Shown: in pieces, positions 1 to 9,734 of the stretch | How positions within the stretch are numbered: the first letter of the stretch is position 1 | How the letters are laid out: each line of letters opens with the position of its first letter | From: Acinetobacter piscicola | GTDB lineage: Bacteria > Pseudomonadota > Gammaproteobacteria > Pseudomonadales > Moraxellaceae | Length of the DNA stretch: 64,000 nt | Direction: 5' to 3' | NCBI RefSeq assembly: GCF_002233755.1 | Contig: NZ_NIFO01000004.1 | Location: 124,001 to 188,000, forward strand | The notes under the pieces: generated by a model | The model's input: only the letters and a program-made list of their open reading frames with translations | What the model was told of the DNA's origin: nothing | Databases searched by the model: none | Program-made: the position numbers and the translations under genes

Positions 1-1661
1 GGTGTGCCTAGGGCAATGGTGAAGTTACGTGGAATTTGATCTTCTTGTAGTCCAAAGTCCATCAAGAGTTGTCGAGCACGTTCAACACCAACACTTTGCA
101 ATAATCGAACAGAAACGGTATTACGAGATAAATATAAAGCGCGTCGTAAAGGAATCATCCCTAAATAACGCCCATCGGAGTTCTTTGGCGACCAACGGCC
201 AATCGAAATTGGACTATCGTTCACCATCGAATAAGGAGTCATACCACGTTCAAGTGCCAATGCATAAATGAACGGTTTAATGGTTGAACCAGGTTGACGC
301 CAGCCTTGGATTGCACGGTTGAATTTAGATTGATAAAAATTATAACCACCAACAACGGCTTCAATTGAGCCATCGTTTGGATTGATCGCAATAAGTTGTC
401 CTTGGGCTTTGGGTGTTTGAACCAATGACCATGCTGTTTTATTTTCATTGGGTCTCAAGCGGATAATATCTTTGACAGTAACAATTTGAGAGGCTTTGCT
501 TGGAGCACCACCTACAGCATTTGCATTAATATATTTTCTAGCCCATGACATTCCTGACCAAGGTACAGTGACCGTAGAGCCATCTTGCAATTTTGCATCA
601 AAGCTATTTGCGCCTACTTTTACAACTTCAGCAGGATAAGTATTTGCATAGGGTACAAAATTTTTTAAAGGTTTGTCATGCGCTTCTGCACCACGCCAGC
701 CATGGCGTCGGTCATAATCTTCTAAGCCTTTTTGTACTGCATCTTCAGCATATTGCTGACGTTTACTATCAACGGTTGTATAAACTTTATAACCAGAATC
801 AATGGCAAGCTCACCAAATTTTTCTACAAGCTCTGTACGAACCATTTCGCCGACATAAGGAAATTTATTGCTTAAACCACGATCAGGCATACTCAGATTA
901 ATCGGTTCAGCAACGGCTTTTTGATACTCTGCTTGATTAAGATAACCGAGTTGTAGCATTCGCCCTAAAATCCAATTACGACGCTCTAAAGCACGTTCAG
1001 GATTTACAACAGGGTTGTATTTTGAAGGAGCTTTAGGTAAACCCGCAATCATGGCCATTTGAGCAACACTGAGTTGATCTAGGGTTTTGTTATAATAAAT
1101 CTTTGCTGCCGCAGCGATACCGTATGCATTTTTACCTAAGAAGATTTTATTGACATACAAAGATAAAATTTCTTCTTTCGATAGATTTTGTTCTATTTTA
1201 CGGGCTAAGAATACTTCAGTCAGTTTGCGCTTTAAAGTTCGTTCTGGTGATAAATAATAGTTTTTAGCCACCTGCATGGTGATGGTTGAACCACCTGTTT
1301 GAACATTTGAACCTGTAACACTTTCGCTCACAGCTCGACCTAAGCCTTTAAAGCTAATTCCGCTATGTTCAAAAAACGAAGAATCTTCCGCTGCTAAAAA
1401 TGCATGGATGAAATGCGGAGGAATTTGATCGTATTCAACTGGAACAGAAAGTTTGCCTCCATATTCCGCAATCAGCTGATTATCTGCTGAATAAACTTGC
1501 ATAGGTTTAAGCAATGGCGCCTTTTTTAAAGAGCTCATTTCTGGCAGTGATGGGGCGATATATAGATACATACCATAAAAGCCCATCGGAATTGCGACTA
1601 AAATAATAATAATCAGCAAAAAAAAGGGATGAATATGACCTGAACAAGATAGCTTTTTCAT
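1..1661 (-). CDS. ponA: Penicillin-binding protein 1A, 3' end outside the window
   Basis: Bifunctional class A penicillin-binding protein, which polymerises and cross-links peptidoglycan in the periplasm while anchored in the inner membrane. Translation from the ATG at 1661 gives a short basic cytoplasmic stretch, a hydrophobic helix at about residues 12-34, then the glycosyltransferase 51 signature EDSSFFEHSG and GGSTITMQ. The transpeptidase active site SxxK appears as PGSTIKPF near residue 459 and SxN as SRNTV further on. The KTG box must lie beyond base 1, so the gene is truncated by the window, not broken. It diverges from pilM across 164 bases, the arrangement known for ponA/mrcA and pil/hof genes in gammaproteobacteria. 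The family call is firm; the exact N-terminus is fairly sure. Confidence 0.93.
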   Translation of the reverse strand, partial: MKKLSCSGHIHPFFLLIIIILVAIPMGFYGMYLYIAPSLPEMSSLKKAPLLKPMQVYSADNQLIAEYGGKLSVPVEYDQIPPHFIHAFLAAEDSSFFEHSGISFKGLGRAVSESVTGSNVQTGGSTITMQVAKNYYLSPERTLKRKLTEVFLARKIEQNLSKEEILSLYVNKIFLGKNAYGIAAAAKIYYNKTLDQLSVAQMAMIAGLPKAPSKYNPVVNPERALERRNWILGRMLQLGYLNQAEYQKAVAEPINLSMPDRGLSNKFPYVGEMVRTELVEKFGELAIDSGYKVYTTVDSKRQQYAEDAVQKGLEDYDRRHGWRGAEAHDKPLKNFVPYANTYPAEVVKVGANSFDAKLQDGSTVTVPWSGMSWARKYINANAVGGAPSKASQIVTVKDIIRLRPNENKTAWSLVQTPKAQGQLIAINPNDGSIEAVVGGYNFYQSKFNRAIQGWRQPGSTIKPFIYALALERGMTPYSMVNDSPISIGRWSPKNSDGRYLGMIPLRRALYLSRNTVSVRLLQSVGVERARQLLMDFGLQEDQIPRNFTIALGT

Positions 1662-1825
1662 AACAAGTAAGTTTTAATAATAGCTAATGGCAAACTAATT
1701 GCTGGTCAGTATAGCTTTTCATTTGATAGATTGTTAGATGGGATATTGTATCTGTAAAAAATTAAGACCAATTGCAGTCGGTTTGTGTTATGTATTGGGG
1801 ATAAAAAAATAATAGGAAATGTATC

Positions 1826-2884
1826 GTGCTTAGACTATATCGTAAGCCAAATAAGGGGTTAATAGGAGTAGATATTAGTTCTACTTCTGTAAAAATATTA
1901 GAACTCTCTGTTAAGAACGGTCGTTACTGGGTTGAAAGCTATGGATTAAGCCCCTTGCTTGATGGGAGTGTTGTTGAAAAAAACATTCTCAATCCAGAAG
2001 CAGTTGCTGATGCGTTGGAAAGAGCGGTGAACATTGCCAATCCTCAATCGCAGAATGTAGCTGTTGCAGTTCCAACATCTATGGTGATTCATAAAGTCAT
2101 AGAAATGGATGCTGATATGTCTGATGAAGAACGGGAAGTTCAGATTCGAATGGATGCAGAACAATACATTCCATTTCCATTGGATGAAGTGAGTCTAGAT
2201 TTTGAGGTTCTTCAAGATAAGCTCGCTGTTTCAAACCGTGCCAATGTTTTACTGGTTGCTACACGTACAGAAAATATTGATTCTCGGGTTGAAGTCTTAG
2301 AAATTGCAGGTCTATCGCCAAAAATTGCAGATGTAGAAAGTTATGCAATTGAACGTGCATTTGATGTATTTTCAGATACATTACCGATCGGTGTAAACAT
2401 GGTAGGTATCTTAGATATCGGACATACCATGACAACACTTTCTGTCATGCAAAATGGCAAGATCATTTATACACGTGAACAAGTTTTTGGTGGAAAGCAG
2501 CTGACTCAAGATGTACAAAATCGTTATGGCTTATCTTATGAAGAAGCAGGTCGTGCGAAAAAAGATAGAACCTTACCTGATGATTTTGAAACAGAAGTGC
2601 TCATGCCATTTCTTGAAGCCGTGGTTCAACAGGCTGCACGATCATTACAATTCTTCTTTTCGTCCTCTCAGTTTAATGAAATTGACCATATTTTGCTGGC
2701 TGGTGGAAATGCAAATATTCCAGGTTTGGCAAAATTATTGCAACAAAAACTAGGCTACCGCGTCACGATTGCAAATCCTTTTCTGCAAATGGGGTTCTCT
2801 CCACAAATTGATTTAAACAAAATAGAGAATGATGCACCATCACTGATGGTCGCGTGTGGTTTAGCTTTGAGGAGTTTTGATTAA
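1826..2884 (+). CDS. pilM: Type IV pilus assembly protein PilM (actin-like ATPase)
   Basis: PilM is a cytoplasmic FtsA/actin-fold protein that docks on the N-terminal tail of PilN and links the pilus motor side to the membrane alignment complex. The 352-residue product shows the phosphate-1 loop GVDISSTSVK at residues 14-23, a second phosphate motif LDIGHTMTTL near residue 196 and an adenosine motif LAGGNANIPG near 291, all in the expected order. The start is GTG at 1826, with AGGAAAT just upstream; no ATG gives a complete phosphate-1 loop. The stop overlaps the pilN start by one base, so pilMNOPQ is a tight operon. Length matches the family (about 350). Confidence 0.96.
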   Translation: MLRLYRKPNKGLIGVDISSTSVKILELSVKNGRYWVESYGLSPLLDGSVVEKNILNPEAVADALERAVNIANPQSQNVAVAVPTSMVIHKVIEMDADMSDEEREVQIRMDAEQYIPFPLDEVSLDFEVLQDKLAVSNRANVLLVATRTENIDSRVEVLEIAGLSPKIADVESYAIERAFDVFSDTLPIGVNMVGILDIGHTMTTLSVMQNGKIIYTREQVFGGKQLTQDVQNRYGLSYEEAGRAKKDRTLPDDFETEVLMPFLEAVVQQAARSLQFFFSSSQFNEIDHILLAGGNANIPGLAKLLQQKLGYRVTIANPFLQMGFSPQIDLNKIENDAPSLMVACGLALRSFD

Positions 2885-3531
2885 TGGCAAAGATTAACCT
2901 ACTCCCTTGGCGTGATGAGCTAAGAGAACAACGAAAAAAACAATTTATTGCAATTTGTATTGGGGTGGCACTAGTTGGTTTGGTGAGTGTATTGTTGACT
3001 TGGTTCTACTTTGATCATCAATTAGAAGATCAGGAACAAGCCAATCAACTGATTACCAGTACCAATCAAAACTTAGATGCTCAATTAAAAACTTTAGATG
3101 GTTTGCAAGAACGTCGTAATGCAATTATTGAACGAATGAAATTGATTCAGGGTTTACAAGGTCAACGCCCTGTGACTGTGCGTTTAATCGATGAATTAGT
3201 TCGTGTTACACCTGTTCAAATGTATCTTACGAAGTTCAGCCGAGTGGGGGATAAATTTACCATTGAAGGTAAAGCTGAAAGCCCAAATACAGTTGCTGAA
3301 CTTTTACGTGGGTTAGAAGCTTCAGAATGGTATCGTAATGCCTTTATGAATTCTTTCTTGGCTGCAGAAGAAAACAAAAATAAAACACCGACTTCTGTGA
3401 TTCCACGCGTTGAGGAATCCTATGGAAGTTTCGTAGTGACTGTGGATTTAGGAGAAATTGCATCTACTACAACAGATGAAAAAGCTGCTAATAAAACTGA
3501 ACAAGTTCCAGCTGCTGGGGGTGCGAAATGA
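2884..3531 (+). CDS. pilN: Type IV pilus assembly protein PilN
   Basis: Bitopic inner-membrane protein that binds PilM in the cytoplasm and PilO in the periplasm. The N-terminus carries the conserved PilM-binding motif INLLPWR at residues 4-10, followed by basic residues and one membrane helix at about 22-44. After it come a coiled-coil region (about 45-95) and a periplasmic ferredoxin-like domain. The last 25 residues are Ala/Thr/Lys rich and look unstructured. The start overlaps the pilM stop by one base and the stop overlaps pilO by four (ATGA), suggesting translational coupling. The length of 215 is typical. Confidence 0.95.
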   Translation: MAKINLLPWRDELREQRKKQFIAICIGVALVGLVSVLLTWFYFDHQLEDQEQANQLITSTNQNLDAQLKTLDGLQERRNAIIERMKLIQGLQGQRPVTVRLIDELVRVTPVQMYLTKFSRVGDKFTIEGKAESPNTVAELLRGLEASEWYRNAFMNSFLAAEENKNKTPTSVIPRVEESYGSFVVTVDLGEIASTTTDEKAANKTEQVPAAGGAK

Positions 3532-4277
3532 ATCGTGAAGATTTAGATAAAATAGATTCATCCGTAAAAGATGCGCCAAAGAAAAATAGCATGACAGTTG
3601 AGAAGTTTTTTCAACAGTTTAATACATTGGATATGAATAACTATGGAAGTTGGCCTTTATCGGTCAAAATCACTTGCTGGTTATTCTTATTCTTTGTTGT
3701 CTGTGCAATCGGTTATTTTTTAGCGATTAAACCTAAATTAGACAGTATTGATCAGGCGCGTACTGTTGAACAAAATTTACTGAATGAATTTAAAGAAAAA
3801 GATTCTAAACTCAGAAATTTGCAGCAATATCAAGCGCAATTACAGCAAATGGAGTTGAATTTTACTCAACAGTTAGAGCAACTTCCGAAAGAAACTGAAA
3901 TTCCAAGTTTGGTTGAAGATATCAACGTGACTGGGGTGAGTTCGGGTCTGAAATTTAAAAATATCAAATTGGAACCAGAAGTTAAGCAAGAGTTCTTTAT
4001 TGAGCAACCGATTTCGATTGATGCAATGGGTGATTATCACTCATTTGGTAGTTTTGTGAGCAGTATTGCGGTGTTGCCACGTATTGTGACGCTTCATGAC
4101 TTCACGGTTACAGGAACACCAAGTAGCGATAAGAAATCCGATGTACCTGTAGTAGATTATACAATTAAAGCCAAAACCTACCGCTATGTCGGAACGGATG
4201 CAAATCAAACGAATGCTCCAGCAGATAAGATCGCTTCTGGCACAACGACACCACCGCAAGGAGGGAAGCCACAATGA
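3528..4277 (+). CDS. pilO: Type IV pilus assembly protein PilO
   Basis: Inner-membrane partner of PilN; the PilN-PilO heterodimer forms the periplasmic alignment platform. There are about 46 cytoplasmic residues, a single membrane helix at about 47-67, a coiled coil rich in Gln/Leu/Glu (about 75-130) and a globular periplasmic domain. The C-terminal 25 residues are Thr/Pro/Gly rich and probably disordered. The cytoplasmic part is longer than in some PilO proteins and begins with a charged, low-complexity stretch. The start ATG overlaps the pilN stop (ATGA) and the stop overlaps pilP in the same way. Confidence 0.94.
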   Translation: MNREDLDKIDSSVKDAPKKNSMTVEKFFQQFNTLDMNNYGSWPLSVKITCWLFLFFVVCAIGYFLAIKPKLDSIDQARTVEQNLLNEFKEKDSKLRNLQQYQAQLQQMELNFTQQLEQLPKETEIPSLVEDINVTGVSSGLKFKNIKLEPEVKQEFFIEQPISIDAMGDYHSFGSFVSSIAVLPRIVTLHDFTVTGTPSSDKKSDVPVVDYTIKAKTYRYVGTDANQTNAPADKIASGTTTPPQGGKPQ

Positions 4278-4804
4278 AAAAAGTCTATAAAATAATTTGT
4301 GGGATCTCATTTGCTACATTATTGGTTGGTTGTGATTCTAGAATCGATGCTGTTAATCAACAAATGGCAAATATCAGAAATGAACAGCCATTACCAATTG
4401 AGCCTGCACCTGTATTTACGCCAGTTCCGAGCTTTAATTATTCAGCTCAACAGTTGCGTAGTCCTTTTTTACCAAGTTCATTGGCAAATGAACTAAAAAT
4501 TATGTCAGGTAAACGTGTTTATCCGAACTTTTCTAGACAAGCTCAACCGCTTGAGAGCTATCCTTTAGAGTCTTTGACACTTAAAGGCAGTATGAAAGGA
4601 AATACGGGACAAATTGTTGGATTAATCCAAACGCCTGATGGTGAAATTGAACGTGTACAACGTGGTAATTACATGGGGATGAATCAGGGACGAATCATCG
4701 AGATTACACCTACTCGTATTGATTTATTAGAAATAGTACCCGATGGTCGAGACGGTTATATAGAGCGACCACGTAGTTTGGTTCTAATAGGTCCAGTGGA
4801 TTGA
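4274..4804 (+). CDS. pilP: Type IV pilus lipoprotein PilP
   Basis: Inner-membrane lipoprotein that connects PilN/PilO to the secretin PilQ. The signal peptide ends in a lipobox LVGC, with the lipidated cysteine at residue 20. A Pro-rich extended linker follows, containing the PilNO-binding segment around YSAQQLRSPF, then the small beta-barrel domain (about 80-176) with the typical run LTLKGSMKG. The 176-residue length fits the family. It overlaps pilO by four bases and is followed 20 bases later by pilQ. Confidence 0.94.
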   Translation: MKKVYKIICGISFATLLVGCDSRIDAVNQQMANIRNEQPLPIEPAPVFTPVPSFNYSAQQLRSPFLPSSLANELKIMSGKRVYPNFSRQAQPLESYPLESLTLKGSMKGNTGQIVGLIQTPDGEIERVQRGNYMGMNQGRIIEITPTRIDLLEIVPDGRDGYIERPRSLVLIGPVD

Positions 4805-4824
4805 AACTGAATTAAGGAATAAAA

Positions 4825-7005
4825 ATGAAAAATAGTTTAAAAAGTATGTTTAGTGGGGATGGTCAGTTTATGAATAGTCACCTTCGTCAATTTACAATGG
4901 CGGCTGTATCAATCGCGATTATGCAAGTGGCAACAGCGCAAACAACGATGACCAATATCGTGCCAATGAAAATACCAGGACAAGGAACTGAGATCCGTGT
5001 CATGTTCAATGGCTTACCACCACAACCGCAAGCATATCAATTGGATAATCCATCTCGATTAATTTTAGATTTTGATAATGCAAAGCAAAACTTAACGCAA
5101 ACAACGATTCCAGTGGCGAGCGATGAAGCGACTTCGGTTGATGTTAGTGCTGATGATCAACGTTCACGTTTAACAGTGAATTTAAAGAACAGTGGTCCTT
5201 TTACCACACGTGTTGAGGGTAATACCTTTATTCTGAAAATGAATAATGTGAACCAAGCAGCGGCTTTACCTGCTTATTCAACACCTGTTAACGCAAAACA
5301 AGCTCAACAGGGAATTGCTGATATTGGTTTTCAGCGTGGAAATGTCGGTGAAGGTCAAGTTTTTGTAAATTTATCTGGGGCGAATACGCCAATAGATGTG
5401 CAACAACAAGGTAGTAAAGTTGTTATCCGTACATTGGGGAATAAGATTCCTGCACATTTAATTCGTCGTTTAAATGTGAATGATTTCGCAACACCTGTGT
5501 CGTCTATTGATGCTTATAATGATGGTTCAAATGGTGTAATCACGATTCAGTCTTCGGGTAGCTATGAATATATGGCTTATCAGGCTGAAAATAAACTGAC
5601 AGTAAGTTTAAAGCGACCTGCTGAAAACAAGTTGATTCGTCCAAGTTCAAGTCAATCCTATACAGGTAAGAAGATATCTTTAGATTTTCAAGACATTGAA
5701 GTACGTCGCGTACTGCAATTACTTGCAGACTTTACTGGCATCAATATGGTGGCTTCTGATAGTGTACAGGGTAATATTACTTTGCGCTTAAAAGATGTTC
5801 CGTGGGATCAGGCGCTGGATATCGTTTTAAAAACTAAAAATCTCGATAAACGCCGAAATGGCAGTGTGATTTGGATTGCACCAGTCACGGAGTTAATTAA
5901 ATCTGAGGAAGATGAGGCGAAAGCTTTAGCACAAAGTGTAAAATTATCTCCCTTACAAACAGAATATGTTCAACTGAATTATGCCAAAGCCACAGATATT
6001 GAGAAATTAATAGTTCAAGGTAAAAATAGTAATAATTCAGGTTCGGCTTCAAGTGGAAGTAATGTAGATCCATTGGGAGATAGTGTAGGTAGTCTGCTTA
6101 GTCCACGTGGTACGGTTTCGGTTGACCCTAGAACGAATACATTGATTATTAATGATACTTCACAGAAAATAGATCAAATTCGCAAAATGATTGATTTACT
6201 TGATGTTTCGGTAAAGCAAGTCATGGTGGAAGCACGAATTGTACGTGCAACAACAGATTTTACTAAAGAGATGGGAGTGAAATGGGGGGTTTTATCTAAA
6301 GGTATTAATCAAAATAATGATTTGTTAGTTGGTGGAAGTGATCAGACACTATGGGATTTGAAAACACCTGATGATGATGGAAAATACACAATAAACCGTC
6401 CAGATAACTTGAATGTAGATTTAGGTATAGAAAATGCGGCGGGTAAAATTGCTTTTGGTTTAATTAGTCTCTCTGATTTTATGTTAGATTTAGAACTATC
6501 GGCATTACAGGCTGATGGTTATGGAGAAGTGATTTCAACACCAAAGGTTATGACTGCGGATAAGCAAAAAGCCAAAGTGGCTTCGGGTCAACAGGTTCCA
6601 TACCAAACAGTAGAAACTGCAGGTGGTACTGCAACTGCAACAACTTCATTTAAAGATGTTTTATTGAGCTTAGATGTAACACCTAGTATTACCCCTGATG
6701 GGAAAGTACAAATGCAATTGAACATTACCAGTGATACTGTAGGTGCTCCAGCACCTAATGGTGAATTGACGTTGAATAAAAATGAAATCAATACCAATGT
6801 ATTGGTGGATAATGGTGAAACTGTTGTTTTAGGTGGTATTTTTGAACAACAAACCCAAAATAGTCAGACCAAAGTTCCTTTCTTAGGGGATATTCCTTAC
6901 TTAGGGCGACTATTCCGCAAAGATGTGAAATCTGATAATAAGCGTGAGCTATTAATCTTCGTGACACCTAGAATTGTTAATGACAGTCGTACTAGAAATC
7001 ATTAA
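4825..7005 (+). CDS. pilQ: Type IV pilus secretin PilQ
   Basis: Outer-membrane secretin, a multimeric channel through which the pilus is extruded; in naturally competent relatives also needed for DNA uptake. The 726-residue product has a signal peptide, AMIN-type beta domains (about 45-270) that bind peptidoglycan, an N0/STN domain starting near SLDFQDIEVRRVLQLL (about 285-360), N1 and then the secretin core with VPYQTVE and the C-terminal GGIF and ELLIFVTPRIV motifs. A Ser/Gly-rich loop sits around residue 400. The start at 4825 has AAGGAA eight bases upstream; a Met at residue 16 would also leave a good signal peptide and cannot be excluded. Confidence 0.95.
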   Translation: MKNSLKSMFSGDGQFMNSHLRQFTMAAVSIAIMQVATAQTTMTNIVPMKIPGQGTEIRVMFNGLPPQPQAYQLDNPSRLILDFDNAKQNLTQTTIPVASDEATSVDVSADDQRSRLTVNLKNSGPFTTRVEGNTFILKMNNVNQAAALPAYSTPVNAKQAQQGIADIGFQRGNVGEGQVFVNLSGANTPIDVQQQGSKVVIRTLGNKIPAHLIRRLNVNDFATPVSSIDAYNDGSNGVITIQSSGSYEYMAYQAENKLTVSLKRPAENKLIRPSSSQSYTGKKISLDFQDIEVRRVLQLLADFTGINMVASDSVQGNITLRLKDVPWDQALDIVLKTKNLDKRRNGSVIWIAPVTELIKSEEDEAKALAQSVKLSPLQTEYVQLNYAKATDIEKLIVQGKNSNNSGSASSGSNVDPLGDSVGSLLSPRGTVSVDPRTNTLIINDTSQKIDQIRKMIDLLDVSVKQVMVEARIVRATTDFTKEMGVKWGVLSKGINQNNDLLVGGSDQTLWDLKTPDDDGKYTINRPDNLNVDLGIENAAGKIAFGLISLSDFMLDLELSALQADGYGEVISTPKVMTADKQKAKVASGQQVPYQTVETAGGTATATTSFKDVLLSLDVTPSITPDGKVQMQLNITSDTVGAPAPNGELTLNKNEINTNVLVDNGETVVLGGIFEQQTQNSQTKVPFLGDIPYLGRLFRKDVKSDNKRELLIFVTPRIVNDSRTRNH

Positions 7006-7041
7006 TATACTTTCAATGAAAGCAATTCGATAGGTGACTCC

Positions 7042-7584
7042 TTGCCAAGCAAAGAGTTTGAAACCCTACCAAATATTTATTTGGTAGGGCCCATGGGAGC
7101 AGGAAAAACAACAGTCGGTCGGCATTTGGCAGAACTGTTAGGTCGTGAATTTCTAGACAGTGATCATGAGATAGAACGAAAAACTGGGGCATCGATCCCT
7201 TGGATTTTTGAAAAAGAAGGCGAGCAAGGTTTCCGAACAAGAGAAACGATCGTTATAGATGATTTAACTTCTAAGAAAAATTTAGTTGTCGCAACAGGTG
7301 GTGGTGCTGTTACGCAAGTGATGAATCGCGAATATCTTAAACATCGGGGTATTGTGATTTATTTGTATACACCTGTGGAAATTCAGTTGCTACGTACGCA
7401 TCGAGATAAAAACCGTCCTTTATTACAAGTTGAAAATCCAGAACGGAAGTTAAAAGATCTACTTAAAGCACGTGATCCACTTTATCGAGATGTTGCGCAT
7501 TATATTATTGAAACCAACCAAGGTGCTGCACGAGATCTGGCATTGAAGATATTGCAGCTTATTGTTTCAAAAGAGATTGTTTAA
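7042..7584 (+). CDS. aroK: Shikimate kinase
   Basis: Phosphorylates shikimate to shikimate 3-phosphate in aromatic amino acid synthesis; cytoplasmic. Visible motifs are the Walker A loop GPMGAGKT at residues 16-23, the shikimate-binding DSD near 39-41, the Arg in FRTRE near residue 63, and the GGG loop ATGGGAV near 86. The start appears to be TTG at 7042 with AGGTGA five bases before it: the ATG at 7016 meets a stop after five codons, and no ATG lies between it and the Walker A loop. The 180-residue length agrees with AroK. It follows pilQ by 36 bases and precedes aroB by 36, as in many gammaproteobacteria. Confidence 0.95.
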   Translation: MPSKEFETLPNIYLVGPMGAGKTTVGRHLAELLGREFLDSDHEIERKTGASIPWIFEKEGEQGFRTRETIVIDDLTSKKNLVVATGGGAVTQVMNREYLKHRGIVIYLYTPVEIQLLRTHRDKNRPLLQVENPERKLKDLLKARDPLYRDVAHYIIETNQGAARDLALKILQLIVSKEIV

Positions 7585-7620
7585 TCCGTAAATTATCGTT
7601 ATTTATTATTTGGCAGAATC

Positions 7621-8700
7621 ATGCAAACTTTACATGTAGAACTGGGTGAACGTCGTTATCCAATTTTTATTGGTAGTCACTTAAATCCACAACAATTACT
7701 TGAGACTCATATTCATGGGCGTCAGGTCATGATTGTCACCAATACTACAGTGCAGCCTTTATATTTATCACATTATGTGGAAGCAATTGAACAACTCGGT
7801 AAGCAAGTTGCAGTATGTGTATTGCTAGATGGTGAAAAGTATAAAAATAGTGAACATTTAAATCTTATTTTTGATGCATTGCTTGAAGCAAGTTTTAATC
7901 GTGATTGTACAGTATTGGCTTTAGGCGGTGGTGTAATTGGTGATATGGCTGGATTTGCATCCGCATGTTTCCAGCGAGGTGTTTATTTCATTCAAGTACC
8001 TACAACTTTATTGTCTCAAGTGGATTCAAGCGTTGGCGGTAAAACGGGAATTAATCATCCATTGGGCAAAAATATGATTGGGGCATTTCAGCAACCGCAA
8101 GTTGTCTTGGCTGATATGGCTCAGTTGAAAACATTGCCTGAACGTGAATTATCGGCAGGTTTAGCCGAAGTGATTAAATATGCATTATTGGGTGATGAAG
8201 CATTTTTAGTTTGGTTAGAAGCGAATATGGATGGATTGATTGCACGAAATCCAGAATTATTGGCTGAAGCTGTTTATCGTTCTTGTGCGCATAAAGCACG
8301 TATTGTTGCAAATGATGAAAAAGAGCAAGGTGAGCGTGCTTTACTTAATTTAGGACATACTTTTGGTCATGCCATCGAGTCTTATCTTGGTTATGGGGTT
8401 TGGTTGCATGGTGAGGCTGTCGCAACAGGTATGGTGATGGCTGCTGATCTTTCTTGTCGAATGGGTTGGATTTCACAAAATGATTTGGAGCGTACAAAAA
8501 AAATCATACAACGTGCTCAATTGCCTGTAGCATGTCCTAAAATTCCACTCGATGAATTTTTAGCGTATATGTCGCATGATAAAAAGGTATTAAATGGACA
8601 ACTCCGTTTAGTATTAATGAAGCAAATAGGTCAAGCGATGATCACGAAAGAGTTTGATGTCGAGTTGATGAAGCAAGCGATTTTAGCGAATCAAATATAG
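7621..8700 (+). CDS. aroB: 3-dehydroquinate synthase
   Basis: Converts DAHP to 3-dehydroquinate, the second step of the shikimate pathway, using NAD+ and a divalent metal. The Gly-rich NAD site [11 protein letters not shown] lies near residue 102, followed by [16 protein letters not shown]. The metal-ligand positions are visible as the Glu in [11 protein letters not shown], the His in [10 protein letters not shown] and the His in [10 protein letters not shown]. The length of 359 is standard. It sits between aroK and the SPOR gene in the same orientation and is probably co-transcribed. The ribosome binding site is weak. Confidence 0.96.
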   Translation: MQTLHVELGERRYPIFIGSHLNPQQLLETHIHGRQVMIVTNTTVQPLYLSHYVEAIEQLGKQVAVCVLLDGEKYKNSEHLNLIFDALLEASFNRDCTVLALGGGVIGDMAGFASACFQRGVYFIQVPTTLLSQVDSSVGGKTGINHPLGKNMIGAFQQPQVVLADMAQLKTLPERELSAGLAEVIKYALLGDEAFLVWLEANMDGLIARNPELLAEAVYRSCAHKARIVANDEKEQGERALLNLGHTFGHAIESYLGYGVWLHGEAVATGMVMAADLSCRMGWISQNDLERTKKIIQRAQLPVACPKIPLDEFLAYMSHDKKVLNGQLRLVLMKQIGQAMITKEFDVELMKQAILANQI

Positions 8701-8716
8701 AAAAGGTTAGTTTCAA

Positions 8717-9586
8717 ATGGTAGTAATTCGTACAAATTGGCAAAATATTCGACAATATATTTGGTTAATTGGCGGATTGTTGTGCCTCCTTGCGGCTTTG
8801 ATCTTTTGGGCGATTACAGATACCAAAGACTTGGTTACAGTAACAAATCCAATTGGTGAAACTCAAGTTCAGATTCAGCCTGAAAAGGTTGCTGCATCTG
8901 CTCATTTAGGAAGTTTGATGGATGAGGTGCGCCCACTTGAAATGACGACTCGTGTTGTAACCGCAGGGAATCATACTGCTGAATTCCGTGGGACTAAATT
9001 TTTTCAAGAAAATAAGAAAGCTTGGACAGTTGAACTATTTAAAGTTACAGATGAAGATATTATTCGTAGCTTTTTGCAAAAACAGACTGATCGTAAAAAC
9101 TTTATTTATTTTCGTTTAAGTGGTGAAAATCAAACTGAGCAATATGTTTTGGTCTATGGTGTATTTCAGAATGATCATCAAGCAAAGGCTCAGCTAGAGC
9201 AACTTGGTATTAAACTACCTACTGCAATACATCCTCAAGCAGTTCAATTCGAAAAATATGCAGCTTTCGTCAATGATCTAGGTTCAGATGAAATGATGGG
9301 TACAAATAAGCTGTATGAGGTTAAATTAAAATCTGCACCACTTCCTGTTGTTGATGAGTCTTTATTGGCTCAAGCAAAATCTGCACTTGCTGCAATTACA
9401 GGTTCTAATACTACTGTAAATACCACGCAAACGACAATTACTCGTCGCGATGAATCAGGCAATGTAGTTGATGTGCAGAAATCACAATCGACAACTGCAC
9501 AAACTCAGAACAAAAATAAAGATCCAGTAGCACCTTCTGCTGAGAAAAAGCCAGTAGAGCATGAAATTAGCGATCCATTTAATTAG
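8717..9586 (+). CDS. SPOR-domain membrane protein (DamX-like position)
   Basis: Predicted bitopic inner-membrane protein with a periplasmic SPOR-like domain, a fold that binds denuded glycan strands at division sites. One membrane helix is at about residues 13-33. Residues about 95-180 read as a SPOR repeat: an initial beta strand WTVELFKV, a helix, then YVLVYGVFQND followed by a helix, closely matching the DamX pattern YVLVSGVY. The C-terminal 80 residues are Thr/Gln/Lys rich and disordered. In Enterobacteria damX also follows aroK-aroB, which supports the comparison, but sequence similarity outside the domain is low and I give no symbol. The role is inferred. Confidence 0.75.
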   Translation: MVVIRTNWQNIRQYIWLIGGLLCLLAALIFWAITDTKDLVTVTNPIGETQVQIQPEKVAASAHLGSLMDEVRPLEMTTRVVTAGNHTAEFRGTKFFQENKKAWTVELFKVTDEDIIRSFLQKQTDRKNFIYFRLSGENQTEQYVLVYGVFQNDHQAKAQLEQLGIKLPTAIHPQAVQFEKYAAFVNDLGSDEMMGTNKLYEVKLKSAPLPVVDESLLAQAKSALAAITGSNTTVNTTQTTITRRDESGNVVDVQKSQSTTAQTQNKNKDPVAPSAEKKPVEHEISDPFN

Positions 9587-9591
9587 AATAA

Positions 9592-9606
9592 GCACCTATA
9601 TGGTGC
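9592..9606. promoter_or_regulatory. NtrC-like binding site 1 upstream of gltB
   Basis: GCACCTATATGGTGC is a perfect dyad matching the NtrC consensus TGCACC-N5-GGTGCA in its core (GCAC-N7-GTGC). It begins six bases after the stop of the SPOR gene and about 130-145 bases upstream of the sigma-54 element at 9735, a normal distance for a bacterial enhancer. No T-run follows, so it is a poor terminator candidate. Confidence 0.65.
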
Positions 9607-9632
9607 GAAATTAAACATTAAACTTGTTATTT

Positions 9633-9647
9633 GCACAGTAGTGGTGC
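9633..9647. promoter_or_regulatory. NtrC-like binding site 2 upstream of gltB
   Basis: GCACAGTAGTGGTGC keeps GCAC-N7-GTGC, and its right half reads TGGTGC as in the NtrC consensus. Its centre is 41 bases from that of site 1, close to four helical turns, so two NtrC dimers could bind on one face of the DNA. Confidence 0.6.
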
Positions 9648-9734
9648 TTAAAAATTGATTGGTTATTTGTGTAATTTTTTAACAAGGCTTTTATTTTAAT
9701 ATATTTGAGTAGTTTGGTGACTAAGAATAATAAT

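Noticed and set aside
593..901. 102-codon frame opposite the penicillin-binding protein
   Set aside because: The His/Gln/Leu-rich product is an antisense artefact; the minus-strand frame has all the PBP motifs.
9592..9606. Hairpin GCACC/GGTGC as a terminator of the aroKB-SPOR unit
   Set aside because: The stem is only five bases long with no T-run; the NtrC-site reading explains the exact spacing and the second copy better.
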